A stretch of 35,396 nt of DNA from an uncultured Eubacteriales bacterium (lineage in GTDB: Bacteria > Bacillota > Clostridia > Oscillospirales > Acutalibacteraceae), in assembly GCA_900316345.1 (NCBI GenBank), contig ONCR01000010.1:1-35396 (forward strand). Reading direction: 5' to 3'. Below, in pieces: positions 1-6,794 of the stretch; position 1 is the stretch's first letter; every line of letters starts with the position of its first letter. The position numbers and the translations under genes were made by a program. The notes under the pieces were generated by a model. That model saw only the letters and a list, made by a program, of their open reading frames with translations. It was not told the origin of the DNA and did no database searches.

Positions 1-2
1 TT

Positions 3-404
3 ATTGCATCTTCAGTATCAAGAAAAATCGGAGACACAAGAACATATATTGAAGTTGCAAAACAGGTTGCAGATAAAGCAAAAGAGCAAACACGCCCAAT
101 CGTTTTCCACACAGACCAAGGCGCTGTTTACTCTTCGCAAGCTTTCCTTAATGCTCATTCACATTGTACCAATATTATACGCTCAATGTCAAGAGTGGGA
201 ACGCCAACAGATAATCCTATTATTGAGGCTCTCAATGGTTGGATTAAAGAAGAACTGCGAATTGACTTTGATATTTATCACTGCAATGATGTTCCTACAC
301 TTATCAAAAACTACATAACCTACTACAACACTGAACGACCTTCTGTCAAATGCGGCAGAAAAAGCCCTGTTCAGTTCAGAACTGAACAGGGCTTTCCTAA
401 TTAA
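3..404 (+). CDS. IS3-family transposase (integrase core), 5' partial
   Basis: The frame is open from the window edge to the TAA at 402-404, giving about 133 residues of the DDE/RNase H-like integrase core (rve) that cuts and joins DNA. The second catalytic Asp lies in FHTDQGAVYSS and the catalytic Glu in NPIIEALNGWIKEEL. The C-terminal YITYYNTERPS is the Y-x-x-YN-x-x-RPH-type ending of IS3/IS150 transposases. The first Asp and the N-terminal HTH part (orfA) lie outside the window. Starting at the internal ATG at 186 would lose the second Asp, so the protein should be read as continuous from the edge. A perfect 16-bp hairpin sits inside its last codons. The visible frame is intact, so activity cannot be excluded. 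Confidence 0.88.
   Translation: MASSVSRKIGDTRTYIEVAKQVADKAKEQTRPIVFHTDQGAVYSSQAFLNAHSHCTNIIRSMSRVGTPTDNPIIEALNGWIKEELRIDFDIYHCNDVPTLIKNYITYYNTERPSVKCGRKSPVQFRTEQGFPN
361..395. terminator. Perfect hairpin inside the transposase 3' end
   Basis: Arms 361-376 and 380-395 are perfect 16-bp complements around a CAG loop, and they encode part of the transposase C-terminus. On the minus strand the stem is followed by TTTTTC (from 360 down), which suits a Rho-independent terminator blocking transcription into the element from the right. On the plus strand only three T close the stem. Confidence 0.6.
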
Positions 405-425
405 TTCATTTATACTTTTTTATGA

Positions 426-451
426 CGGGCACCGCCGATGCCCGGTTTTTT
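426..451 (+). terminator. Rho-independent terminator after the transposase
   Basis: A 6-bp stem, CGGGCA (426-431) with TGCCCG (439-444), is followed by a T-tract at 446-451. It is correctly placed to end plus-strand transcription from the IS element. It abuts the stop codon of the convergent gene. Confidence 0.6.
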
Positions 452-943
452 ATATGAATTCCTTGTAGAAATGCACGGGAAGATAAAGAGAAGCGGTTCT
501 TCTTAATTGATGAGCGCCGCTTGAATTAAGAATTTCGGCAACAAAGCGGGAACAAAAATACCTTTTTTTAAATTCGGTTGGAATTTTAAACAGGCACAGG
601 ATAGTTCCGAAGGCTGAATAGGAAAACTCGCTTTTCCTGTTTTTAAACGCTTCAAGCTCTTCCTTCAACTTATTAAAAACCTCGTCCGTAACATAAAGAT
701 GAATATATTTTCTTCCCGAAAGAAGGTGCTTTGATTTTCTGTTTTTCCAATGCTCCTCAACAAAACCCTTAAGGTTAAAGCTGTAAAACAAATCCTCCTC
801 TTCGTCAATGGAAATTGACGCGTGGGTATATTCACAGCGGCTCATCAGCTTAATTAATCTGCTGAACGGGTCGCCGTATTTGGTAAGAAGGATAGTAACC
901 TTATGCTTTTTTCGGGAGCAAAATGCTTTTTATGTTTCAGCAT
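450..943 (-). pseudogene. YiiX-like permuted papain-fold hydrolase, frameshifted near its N-terminus
   Basis: The longest intact reading starts at ATG 845 (131 aa). Homology-like sequence continues upstream in the same frame (VTILLTKYGDPFSRLIKL) with no start codon before a stop. A good start, ATG 943 with AAGGGA upstream, reads MLKHKKHFAPEK in another frame; the two join if one base is lost or gained at the six-T run 907-912. The full product resembles the YiiX/YebB-type permuted NlpC/P60 (papain-like) fold. The catalytic His is in YTHASIS and the catalytic Cys in YFCSRFVAE near the C-terminus. Members are thought to be cysteine hydrolases acting on amide or ester bonds; the substrate here is unknown. 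If translated from 845 the protein lacks its first beta-strand region. A sequencing error in the homopolymer is the main alternative. Confidence 0.6.
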
Positions 944-1047
944 AGAATCATTCCCTTAAAGTATTACAAATTATTTTACCACATTTTCAAAACATAATCA
1001 ACAAAAATCAATAATTCATTGATTCTATATTCGTAACTTTTTTTAAC

Positions 1048-1075
1048 TTGATATATTTATTTTATATGATATAAT
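1048..1075 (+). promoter_or_regulatory. Sigma-A-type promoter for the malate enzyme pair
   Basis: TTGATA at 1048-1053 and TATAAT at 1070-1075 are separated by 16 nt, in very AT-rich DNA upstream of the gene starting at 1118. A ribosome binding site AAAAGGAG lies at 1101-1108. The rest of 944-1117 shows nothing else recognisable. Confidence 0.75.
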
Positions 1076-1117
1076 AAGATTGTTAAAAAATTATTTATTA
1101 AAAAGGAGATTTAAGTT

Positions 1118-2278
1118 ATGCCAAAAGTAGTATGTCCTTGGAACTTAATCACTGACTTTGTAACCGACGCTTTTGAAGGTTACGGGATTCCCCGCGATGA
1201 GGCTGAAATGTGCACGGATGTTCTTCTTGAATCAGATAAAAGAGGAATTGAAAGCCACGGCTGCAATCGCTTTAAGCCTATTTATCTTGACAGAATTAAG
1301 GCCGGAATCCAGTCGCCGACAACTAATTTTGAAATTCTTAAGGAAACAGAAACCACAGCCGTAGTTGACGGCCACAACGGCATGGGCCAGGTTATCGGAA
1401 CCAAGGCTATGCAGATGGCTATTGATAAGGCTAAGAAATACGGTATGGGCATGGTTGTTGTTCGCAATTCCTGCCACTACGGTATTGCCGGTTATTATAC
1501 CTCAATGGCAACCGAGCAGGGCTGTATCGGTATGACAGGTACTAACGCCCGTCCGTCAGTTGCTCCCACCTTCGGAACAGAGGGTATGTTCGGAACAAAC
1601 CCGTTCACTCTCGGCGTTCCGTCAGACGAGGCTTTTGATTTCAACTTTGACTGCGCAACCTCAATCACCCAGAACGGTAAGATTGAATACTACGCAAGAA
1701 TTGACGAGCCCGTTCATCCGGGAACAATAATCAATATCGACGGTACTCCCGTTGAAGGCGATGCCGGCGAAGCTCTTAAGAAGATTCGCGGCGGCACGGC
1801 TGCTCTTACAACCCTCGGCGGTATCGGCGAAGCTCTCGGCGGATACAAGGGCTACGGCTTTGCTATGTTCGTTGAGTTCCTTTCCTCCGTTCTTCAGGAC
1901 GGCGAATACGGCAAGGCTCTTGACGGCAAAGACGAGGAAGGCAATATCAGGCCTTACCACCTCGGCCATTTCTTCATCGCTATTGATACAAACCACTTCC
2001 TCGGCGAAGAAATCTGCCGCAAGAAGACGGGCGATATTATCCGTAAAATCCGCGCTTCAAGAAAGGCTCCCGGAGAAGACAGAATTTATATCGCAGGCGA
2101 AAAGGAATACGAAATCTGGAAGGAAAGAGAGCCTCACGGCGTTCCGATTAACGAATCCGTTCAGGGCGAAATCAACGCTGTAAGGGATGAGCTCGGCCTT
2201 GATTACACCTTCCCGTGGGAAGAGGGCTATACACCTTATCCCGAAACAAAGAAGATTAAATCTCATATTGAGAGATAA
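1118..2278 (+). CDS. Ldh2-family NAD(P)-dependent malate/L-lactate dehydrogenase
   Basis: The 386-aa protein has the length and motifs of the Ldh_2 family (malate/lactate/ureidoglycolate dehydrogenases, unrelated to classical MDH). Visible marks are the N-terminal SHG (His47) with a following Arg, the catalytic-region NSCHYGIAGYY (His120), the TNARPSVAPTFG and GTNPFTLGVP nucleotide/substrate segments, and the C-terminal GYKGYGFAMFVEFLSSVL. It would catalyse reversible oxidation of a 2-hydroxyacid with NAD(P)+ in the cytosol. Substrate choice among malate, lactate and related acids cannot be read from sequence. The malic enzyme gene 92 nt downstream points to malate. The start is fixed by the AAAAGGAG site 9 nt upstream. 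A double-hairpin repeat separates it from the next gene. Confidence 0.88.
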   Translation: MPKVVCPWNLITDFVTDAFEGYGIPRDEAEMCTDVLLESDKRGIESHGCNRFKPIYLDRIKAGIQSPTTNFEILKETETTAVVDGHNGMGQVIGTKAMQMAIDKAKKYGMGMVVVRNSCHYGIAGYYTSMATEQGCIGMTGTNARPSVAPTFGTEGMFGTNPFTLGVPSDEAFDFNFDCATSITQNGKIEYYARIDEPVHPGTIINIDGTPVEGDAGEALKKIRGGTAALTTLGGIGEALGGYKGYGFAMFVEFLSSVLQDGEYGKALDGKDEEGNIRPYHLGHFFIAIDTNHFLGEEICRKKTGDIIRKIRASRKAPGEDRIYIAGEKEYEIWKEREPHGVPINESVQGEINAVRDELGLDYTFPWEEGYTPYPETKKIKSHIER

Positions 2279-2297
2279 AGCATAAACCCGAGGACTA

Positions 2298-2348
2298 CCC
2301 CTCATCCGTCAGCCTTGCGGCTGACACCTTCCCCCCGAGGGGGAAGGC
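2298..2348. repeat. Double-hairpin intergenic repeat, copy 1
   Basis: The core reads CCCCTCATCCGTC and then two hairpins: GTCAGCC/GGCTGAC (2308-2314/2319-2325) and CCTTCCCCC/GGGGGAAGG (2327-2335/2339-2347, loop CGA). It has the same order and largely the same bases as copy 2 at 3681-3731. It resembles a REP/MITE-like palindromic element. It sits between two co-oriented genes and could affect mRNA processing or stability, which is inference. Confidence 0.8.
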
Positions 2349-2370
2349 TAATCAGATTGGAGATTTTATT

Positions 2371-3543
2371 ATGGATTACAGAAAAGAAAGTTTAAGACTT
2401 CACGGCGAATGGAAGGGCAAGGTTGAAGTTGTTGCCCGCGCAAAGGTTGACAATAAAGACGCTCTATCGCTTGCTTACACCCCCGGCGTTGCTGAGCCCT
2501 GCCTCGCAATCCAGGAGGATTACAAAAAGAGCTGGGAGCTCACAAGACGCTGGAATATGGTTCTTGTTATTACCGACGGCACGGCTGTACTCGGCCTTGG
2601 CGACATCGGCCCCGAAGCAGGTATGCCCGTTATGGAGGGCAAATGCGTTCTCTTTAAGGAATTCGGCGGCGTTGACGCTTTTCCGATGTGCGTAAGAACA
2701 AAGGACGTTGACGAAATCGTTAATATCATTTATAAAATCAGCGGCTCCTTCGGCGGCGTAAACCTTGAGGATATCGCTGCTCCGCGCTGCTTTGAAATTG
2801 AAAAGAAGCTTAAGGAAATCTGTGACATTCCAATTTTCCACGATGACCAGCACGGCACGGCAGTTGTTGTTTCCGCTGCTCTTATCAACGCCATGAAGCT
2901 CACTAACAGAGAGCTCGGCGACTGTAAGGCAGTTATCAACGGCTCAGGCGCGGCAGGCGTTGCTATTGCAAAGCTTCTTATGTCCCTCGGCCTTAAGGAC
3001 GTTATCCTTTGCGACAGAACGGGCGCAATCTACGAGGGCAGAGATAACCTTAACCCCTTTAAAGAGGAAATCGCCAAGGTTACAAACCGCGGTATGGTTA
3101 AGGGCGGCCTTGCAGAGGCTATGAAGGGAACGGATATCTTTATCGGCGTTTCCGCACCCGGCATCGTTACTCAGGAAATGGTTAAGTCCATGAACCCGAA
3201 CCCGATTGTTCTTCCCATGGCTAACCCGACTCCCGAAATTATGCCTGACCTTGCTAAGGAAGCAGGCGCGGCTATCGTTGGTACCGGTCGTTCGGACTTC
3301 CCGAACCAGATTAACAACGTTCTTGCCTTCCCCGGTATTTTCCGCGGAGCGCTTGACGTTCGCGCAAGCGACATTAACGAGGATATGAAGATTGCCGCAG
3401 CTTACGCAATCGCTTCGCTTGTAAGCGACGAGGAGCTTACACCGGATTATATCATTCCTCACGCTTTTGACCCGAGAATTAAGGACACCGTTGCAGCGGC
3501 AGTTGCAAAGGCAGCCAAGGATTCGGGAGTTGCAAGGTTATAA
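2371..3543 (+). CDS. NAD(P)-dependent malic enzyme (oxaloacetate-decarboxylating)
   Basis: The 390-aa protein is a short bacterial-type malic enzyme that converts malate + NAD(P)+ to pyruvate + CO2 + NAD(P)H. The catalytic Tyr36 is in SLAYTPGVAEPC, the catalytic Lys91 in EGKCVLFKEFGGVDAFP, and metal ligands in GVNLEDI (Glu133, Asp134) and FHDDQHGT (Asp158/159). The Rossmann loop is GSGAAG (191-196). There is no phosphotransacetylase-like C-terminal domain, unlike MaeB. With the upstream dehydrogenase it could run oxaloacetate to malate to pyruvate, moving reducing equivalents between cofactors as in the malate shunt of cellulolytic clostridia. The start is ATG 2371 after GGAGATT. Confidence 0.93.
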   Translation: MDYRKESLRLHGEWKGKVEVVARAKVDNKDALSLAYTPGVAEPCLAIQEDYKKSWELTRRWNMVLVITDGTAVLGLGDIGPEAGMPVMEGKCVLFKEFGGVDAFPMCVRTKDVDEIVNIIYKISGSFGGVNLEDIAAPRCFEIEKKLKEICDIPIFHDDQHGTAVVVSAALINAMKLTNRELGDCKAVINGSGAAGVAIAKLLMSLGLKDVILCDRTGAIYEGRDNLNPFKEEIAKVTNRGMVKGGLAEAMKGTDIFIGVSAPGIVTQEMVKSMNPNPIVLPMANPTPEIMPDLAKEAGAAIVGTGRSDFPNQINNVLAFPGIFRGALDVRASDINEDMKIAAAYAIASLVSDEELTPDYIIPHAFDPRIKDTVAAAVAKAAKDSGVARL

Positions 3544-3607
3544 TTAAAAAAGCTTTAAAATCTCAACAATAAAGGGGCTGTAAAAAAAGCAGCCTAAATA
3601 AAAAAAC

Positions 3608-3646
3608 GACTGCATTCCGCCGAAAGGGTAGGAATGCAGTCTTTTT
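3608..3646 (+). terminator. Rho-independent terminator after malic enzyme
   Basis: An 11-bp perfect stem (3608-3618 with 3631-3641) and a 12-nt loop are followed by TTTTT. It lies 65 nt after the malic enzyme stop and ends the two-gene unit. Confidence 0.85.
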
Positions 3647-3680
3647 AAGGGGAGGGTCTCTGCGCCCTCCCTGTTCTTTA

Positions 3681-3731
3681 CCCCTCATCCGTCTGCCTGA
3701 CGGCAGCCACCTTCCCCCCGAGGGGGAAGGC
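3681..3731. repeat. Double-hairpin intergenic repeat, copy 2
   Basis: CCCCTCATCCGTC is followed by CTGCC/GGCAG (3693-3697/3702-3706) and CCTTCCCCC/GGGGGAAGG (3710-3718/3722-3730). The second hairpin, its CGA loop and the trailing GC-rich end are identical to copy 1 at 2298-2348. The first hairpin has a changed stem with compensating changes on both arms, suggesting that the structure itself is conserved. The open frame over 3563-3790 on the minus strand is a by-product of this repeat and not a gene. Confidence 0.8.
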
Positions 3732-3786
3732 GTGAATGGTTTGTTGATTGTAGGGTAGTGTCTCCGTCCCCTGTCCCATCCAATTT

Positions 3787-4332
3787 TCAATAAACACCCG
3801 TTATGCTTAATTCCTGAATGAGATTGTTATTTTCTGTTTTAACGATATAAAAAATCTTTAAGTCCTCATAGAAGCCTTTGACGTATTGTTTACAAACCAA
3901 AGTGTTTTCATCGTTATATTCACTATAATTACAATCATATTCCGAATTTTTATCGACCACGACTTTTTCAATAAAACCTTTTTCTATTTTTATTTTAGAA
4001 ATAGTGTTTACAATATATGTTATAAAATCGTAATCAATGTTTTTATGCTTCTCGTTATAATCGGCTAAATATTCGGAAAAATCGATTTCAAAATAACCGC
4101 TTTCATCCAGAAAAACATCTATTGTGTTTTCCGCTTCGGTTTTTACAGTAAACTGTTTTTCTTTTCCGCCTTCAAAGGTATAATCAACGTTCACACTGTC
4201 AAGGTAATCCTTGATAACATTTACGGCTTCAGCCGAGCTTTTATGCTCCTGATTTCCGCAACCGACGCATATTATCAACAAGAGCATTAGAGATGCGGAA
4301 ACAATAACAGCTTTGAGTTTAAATTCTAACAT
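3787..4332 (-). CDS. Putative lipoprotein of unknown function
   Basis: The 181-aa product starts with a hydrophobic signal ending in LIICVGCGN. The Cys after VG fits a lipobox, although the -3 residue (Cys) is unusual, so lipid anchoring on the outer face of the membrane is likely rather than certain. The mature part is acidic and lysine-rich with alternating beta-type segments. No enzymatic motif is visible and I do not recognise the family. AGGTGG lies about 10 nt upstream of the start. Base composition is markedly richer in A/T than in the neighbouring housekeeping genes. It is the last of three minus-strand orphan genes and could be an accessory insertion. Confidence 0.65.
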   Translation of the reverse strand: MLEFKLKAVIVSASLMLLLIICVGCGNQEHKSSAEAVNVIKDYLDSVNVDYTFEGGKEKQFTVKTEAENTIDVFLDESGYFEIDFSEYLADYNEKHKNIDYDFITYIVNTISKIKIEKGFIEKVVVDKNSEYDCNYSEYNDENTLVCKQYVKGFYEDLKIFYIVKTENNNLIQELSITGVY

Positions 4333-4379
4333 TAAAATTTACCACCTAATTATGTAACAAAGAGTTGTTGCCCAATAAA

Positions 4380-4910
4380 TTACCAACGCGGTATTTGCCA
4401 TGTATGCGATTTAAGCTTTTTGAGGTCAGAATACAGATAGTCTTCAGGCGGTGACAACTCAATAAACTTATATTTCAAATCGTTCTTTTCGCACCAATCT
4501 ATAAACATTGGTGCAATATGTTTATATAAACGGTATTTTTCATCGCCATACAGCGAATTCCAATCTAAAAACTTATAATATTTACCGTATTTGTCTTCTT
4601 CCGAATCAGAAGTGTTAAACCAAGCAGTAACTGCTTTATTATCTAATAACTCTAATAAACTTTTATATTGTATCTCTGCAATATATTTAAACAGCATAAT
4701 ATATCTTGTACCAATTAAACTTTTAATTTGTTCTCTTTCTTCGTCGTTTAAATCTCGAAAGAAAAGAAATTTATTATCCTCTTTATCGTAGTAATAAACC
4801 CATTCTTGTGATTCATATAGTTCACCATCGCAGACAGATAATGTCCAATTCTGATTAATATCTATCATTGCAGGTGGAATATCTTGTCTTCTTTTCTTTT
4901 TCTTTGACAT
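4380..4910 (-). CDS. Hypothetical cytoplasmic protein
   Basis: This 176-aa product has a basic N-terminus (MSKKKKRRQD) and a body rich in Tyr, Trp, Lys and Glu. No signal peptide, membrane segment or catalytic motif is evident. I do not recognise the family. The ribosome binding site is weak (TTGGTG). It is AT-rich, lies between two other orphan minus-strand genes and is separated from each by 47-58 nt. Its small, acidic, aromatic-rich character resembles many immunity-type or phage-accessory proteins, but that is a weak impression only. Confidence 0.6.
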   Translation of the reverse strand: MSKKKKRRQDIPPAMIDINQNWTLSVCDGELYESQEWVYYYDKEDNKFLFFRDLNDEEREQIKSLIGTRYIMLFKYIAEIQYKSLLELLDNKAVTAWFNTSDSEEDKYGKYYKFLDWNSLYGDEKYRLYKHIAPMFIDWCEKNDLKYKFIELSPPEDYLYSDLKKLKSHTWQIPRW

Positions 4911-4937
4911 AAAAATTCACCAACTAATCATATTACT

Positions 4938-4955
4938 GGGACAAGGAACTGTCCC
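4938..4955 (-). terminator. Short hairpin after the 152-aa gene
   Basis: GGGACA (4938-4943) pairs with TGTCCC (4950-4955) around a 6-nt loop, between the minus-strand genes at 4969 and 4910. There is no clear T-run, so termination is uncertain. Confidence 0.3.
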
Positions 4956-4968
4956 TTGTGTTCATCCG

Positions 4969-5427
4969 TTACAAGTACACTTCATCGCAAAAGTACGCTT
5001 CACATCCGCTTGGCAAATCGTTAATAATAATTATTAACGATTGTGTTGAGGATTTAATGAACAATTTAACATCTACAGCAGCACTATAAATTACAGAATC
5101 AGCATTAATGTATTTTGAATATATTTCATCAGTATTTGACTCTGCAAAACTAACTTTACTATAACCGGCAACACCGGCATCAGATGCCTCTATTCTTTTT
5201 GATATTTCATCAGAAGTTACACCTTCAAAGGTCAATTTATTTATCATTACATGACGGTATTTGTGGAAGAATTTTGAATAAACGGTTTCTGATGTATAGT
5301 TTAACCCTTCTAAACTAATTTGAAATTCGTCCAGATTATATGTATGCTCAAAATATCTGTTTACGCCGAATAGTCCTAATATAACTATTAATACAAATAT
5401 CAAAATCTTAATGTGTTTTACTCGCAT
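4969..5427 (-). CDS. Hypothetical membrane-anchored protein
   Basis: The 152-aa product has one N-terminal hydrophobic segment (about residues 7-23, ILIFVLIVILGLFGV) preceded by basic residues. This indicates a type II anchor or uncleaved signal with the rest outside the cell. The remainder is mixed alpha/beta with two late cysteines (SGCEAYFCDE) that could form a disulfide. No known domain is recognised. GAGGAG about 6-8 nt upstream supports ATG 5427. It is AT-rich like its two downstream neighbours. Confidence 0.65.
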   Translation of the reverse strand: MRVKHIKILIFVLIVILGLFGVNRYFEHTYNLDEFQISLEGLNYTSETVYSKFFHKYRHVMINKLTFEGVTSDEISKRIEASDAGVAGYSKVSFAESNTDEIYSKYINADSVIYSAAVDVKLFIKSSTQSLIIIINDLPSGCEAYFCDEVYL

Positions 5428-5780
5428 ATTACGCTCCTCATCATCTATATTAAAATGTTTGACGGAAGGACTGATGCCACCTCTAATAACACATGGGACG
5501 GTTACGTATATTATATATACATTATATATTTCCGAAAAACTGCAGTCAAATATTTTTCTATTAACTATATCGTTTTAGGAATGAAAAATCTAAAAACCGT
5601 AATTCAAAAATACGCTTTTATAATGTAATTAATAATATATAAATAAAAACGAACAGAATTATAAAGAAAATCTAAAGTAATAGACAAGCGTCTACTAAAA
5701 AGTCAAGTTTTTTGATAAATTTTTGTTAATAGTGAACAGTTGTTACAAAAGTGTTACAAAATCCTTGTAGCTTTTAGCTA

Positions 5781-5809
5781 TAGATTACAGAAAATTGTTT
5801 TGCTATAAT
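5781..5809 (+). promoter_or_regulatory. Probable promoter for the CHAP amidase gene
   Basis: A perfect -10, TATAAT at 5804-5809, lies 17 nt after a weak -35 (TAGATT at 5781-5786). Transcription would start near 5816, leaving a leader of about 130 nt. The weak -35 suggests help from an activator or modest strength. Confidence 0.45.
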
Positions 5810-5815
5810 GCTAAA

Positions 5816-5948
5816 CATCGGCCCTGAGCCGGCCGGACATAAAATCAACTGAATAAGCGAGTTCAATCGAAAACAGAACAGTAATTCGTAATTATCCGAC
5901 AGCAGAAAAAAGTTTAAAATCGCTGCGGAGGAAAAAGGAAGGTACATT
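5816..5948 (+). promoter_or_regulatory. Long structured 5' leader, possible c-di-AMP (ydaO/yuaA)-like riboswitch
   Basis: The leader begins with a GC-rich hairpin (CGGC...GCCG within 5819-5832). It later contains CCGACAGC (5897-5904) and GGAGG followed by AAAGGAAGG just before the start codon. CCGACAGC and a GGAGG...AAGGAAGG ending also occur in the 3' part of ydaO/yuaA riboswitches, which often precede cell-wall hydrolase genes in Firmicutes. The other hallmark (GGGGA-ACC / GGGGUNAAUC core) is not clearly present. The assignment is therefore tentative and may instead be another leader class. Confidence 0.3.
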
Positions 5949-6635
5949 ATGACTAAGAAGAAAACCCTGCTTATCGTTCCGATTGTTATGGCAATAACAA
6001 TTATGATATCGGCATTAACGCCAATCAGCGCATACGCTGAGGGCGAGAATTACGAGCCGAGGCTCACGGCTCCGAATTCAAGTATTCCATACTATTCTTC
6101 ACAACTTAACCCTTATTTCCAAACAGGAACACCCATGCCGAACTGCGTTGCATACGCATACGGAAGAATATATGAAATGAACGGCGAAGCTCCCCTGCTC
6201 ACTCACGGAAGCGCAGGCGACTGGTACTTTATGAATAAATCAGCCGGCTACTACGAATACGGCAGCGAACCGAAGCTCGGCGCTGTTGCTTGCTGGAGCA
6301 GGCACGTTGCAATAGTTGAGGCGATAAACGACGACGGTTCGGTTACCATTTCCGAATCGCATTGGGGCGGAACATATTTTGACGTAAGAACCTACGCGGA
6401 TATGACCTCTCACTTCGGCCAGACGTTTTACGGCTATATTTACACCTATAATAACGGCCTCACTAAGGAGCTTGAAAAAGCTATATTAACCGCCAGAAAG
6501 AAAAAGAATACGCAGTATATGACAAAGGCTGTTAACGTTAAGACCAACACCCCTGTATTCGGCGCAGATTTAACTTACGCTCCGATTTCACAGGCGGCTC
6601 AGGCGGAAGAAACATTAATTCAATTTATTCAGTAA
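5949..6635 (+). CDS. Secreted CHAP-domain peptidoglycan amidase/endopeptidase
   Basis: The 228-aa protein has a typical signal peptide (KKK start, hydrophobic core, likely cut after SAYA at residue 30). A CHAP domain (Cys-His amidohydrolase) spans about residues 55-165. The nucleophile is Cys66 in PNCVAYAYGR and the general base His119 in SRHVAIVE; SESHWGG follows as in related phage and bacterial CHAP enzymes. CHAP enzymes cut the stem peptide or the amide bond of peptidoglycan outside the membrane. The C-terminal 60 residues are Lys/Thr-rich and carry no recognised binding domain. The start at 5949 is supported by AAGGAAGG 6 nt upstream. The gene is monocistronic, ending at a strong terminator. 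Confidence 0.88.
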   Translation: MTKKKTLLIVPIVMAITIMISALTPISAYAEGENYEPRLTAPNSSIPYYSSQLNPYFQTGTPMPNCVAYAYGRIYEMNGEAPLLTHGSAGDWYFMNKSAGYYEYGSEPKLGAVACWSRHVAIVEAINDDGSVTISESHWGGTYFDVRTYADMTSHFGQTFYGYIYTYNNGLTKELEKAILTARKKKNTQYMTKAVNVKTNTPVFGADLTYAPISQAAQAEETLIQFIQ

Positions 6636-6650
6636 TTATTCAGTGATTTA

Positions 6651-6678
6651 AATCCGACGGAAATCCGTCGGATTTTTT
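6651..6678 (+). terminator. Rho-independent terminator after the CHAP gene
   Basis: A perfect 10-bp stem (6651-6660 with 6665-6674) and an AAAT loop run into six T at 6673-6678. Confidence 0.9.
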
Positions 6679-6698
6679 ATTATTTTTTAAAAAAAGTA

Positions 6699-6725
6699 TT
6701 GACAAACGGGAAAAATGGATATAAT
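6699..6725 (+). promoter_or_regulatory. Promoter of the hrcA-grpE-dnaK-dnaJ operon
   Basis: TTGACA at 6699-6704 and TATAAT at 6720-6725 are both perfect sigma-A elements. The spacer is 15 nt, somewhat short. The CIRCE operator follows at 6739. Confidence 0.85.
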
Positions 6726-6738
6726 ATACATATAAGAG

Positions 6739-6765
6739 TTAGCACTCGTGCATTGAGAGTGCTAA
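6739..6765 (+). promoter_or_regulatory. CIRCE operator (HrcA binding site)
   Basis: TTAGCACTC - 9 nt - GAGTGCTAA is a perfect match to the CIRCE inverted repeat. It lies just after the promoter and 29 nt before hrcA, so HrcA represses its own operon here. Heat stress relieves the repression when chaperones needed for HrcA folding are titrated. Confidence 0.97.
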
Positions 6766-6794
6766 TTAATAAAAACAGGAAGGGAGGAGCAACA

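Larger units (their letters stand above)
1..404 (+). mobile_element. IS3-family insertion sequence, right-hand part
   Basis: Only the transposase 3' end lies in the window; the left part of the element is outside. I could not identify a right terminal inverted repeat or a target duplication, so the exact right boundary is unknown. It lies just 3' of, or slightly beyond, the transposase stop codon. Confidence 0.7.
5428..5948. other. 521-nt gene-free stretch upstream of the CHAP amidase gene
   Basis: The left part (5428-5700) is very AT-rich and holds no convincing gene. The small plus-strand frame 5413-5628 overlaps the start of the minus gene and has no ribosome binding site or recognisable protein. 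The right part holds a probable promoter around 5781-5809 and a long structured leader (5816-5948). Confidence 0.6.

Noticed and set aside
2464-3462. Long antisense frames over the malic enzyme, and similar ones over dnaJ, guaB, rarA and the M23 genes
   Set aside because: They mirror the codon bias of strongly coding genes on the other strand and show no ribosome sites or domains.
3563-3790. Minus-strand open frame of 75 codons
   Set aside because: It is formed by the GC-rich palindromic repeat and terminator sequences, has no homology-like motif and overlaps the terminator of the malic enzyme gene.
5413-5628. Plus-strand open frame of 71 codons
   Set aside because: It overlaps the start of the minus-strand gene at 5427, has no ribosome binding site and gives a low-complexity Tyr/Ile-rich product.
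6699-6794. N-terminal extension of hrcA to 6699
   Set aside because: It would read through the promoter and CIRCE operator; the ATG at 6795 has a strong ribosome binding site and gives the canonical HrcA start.
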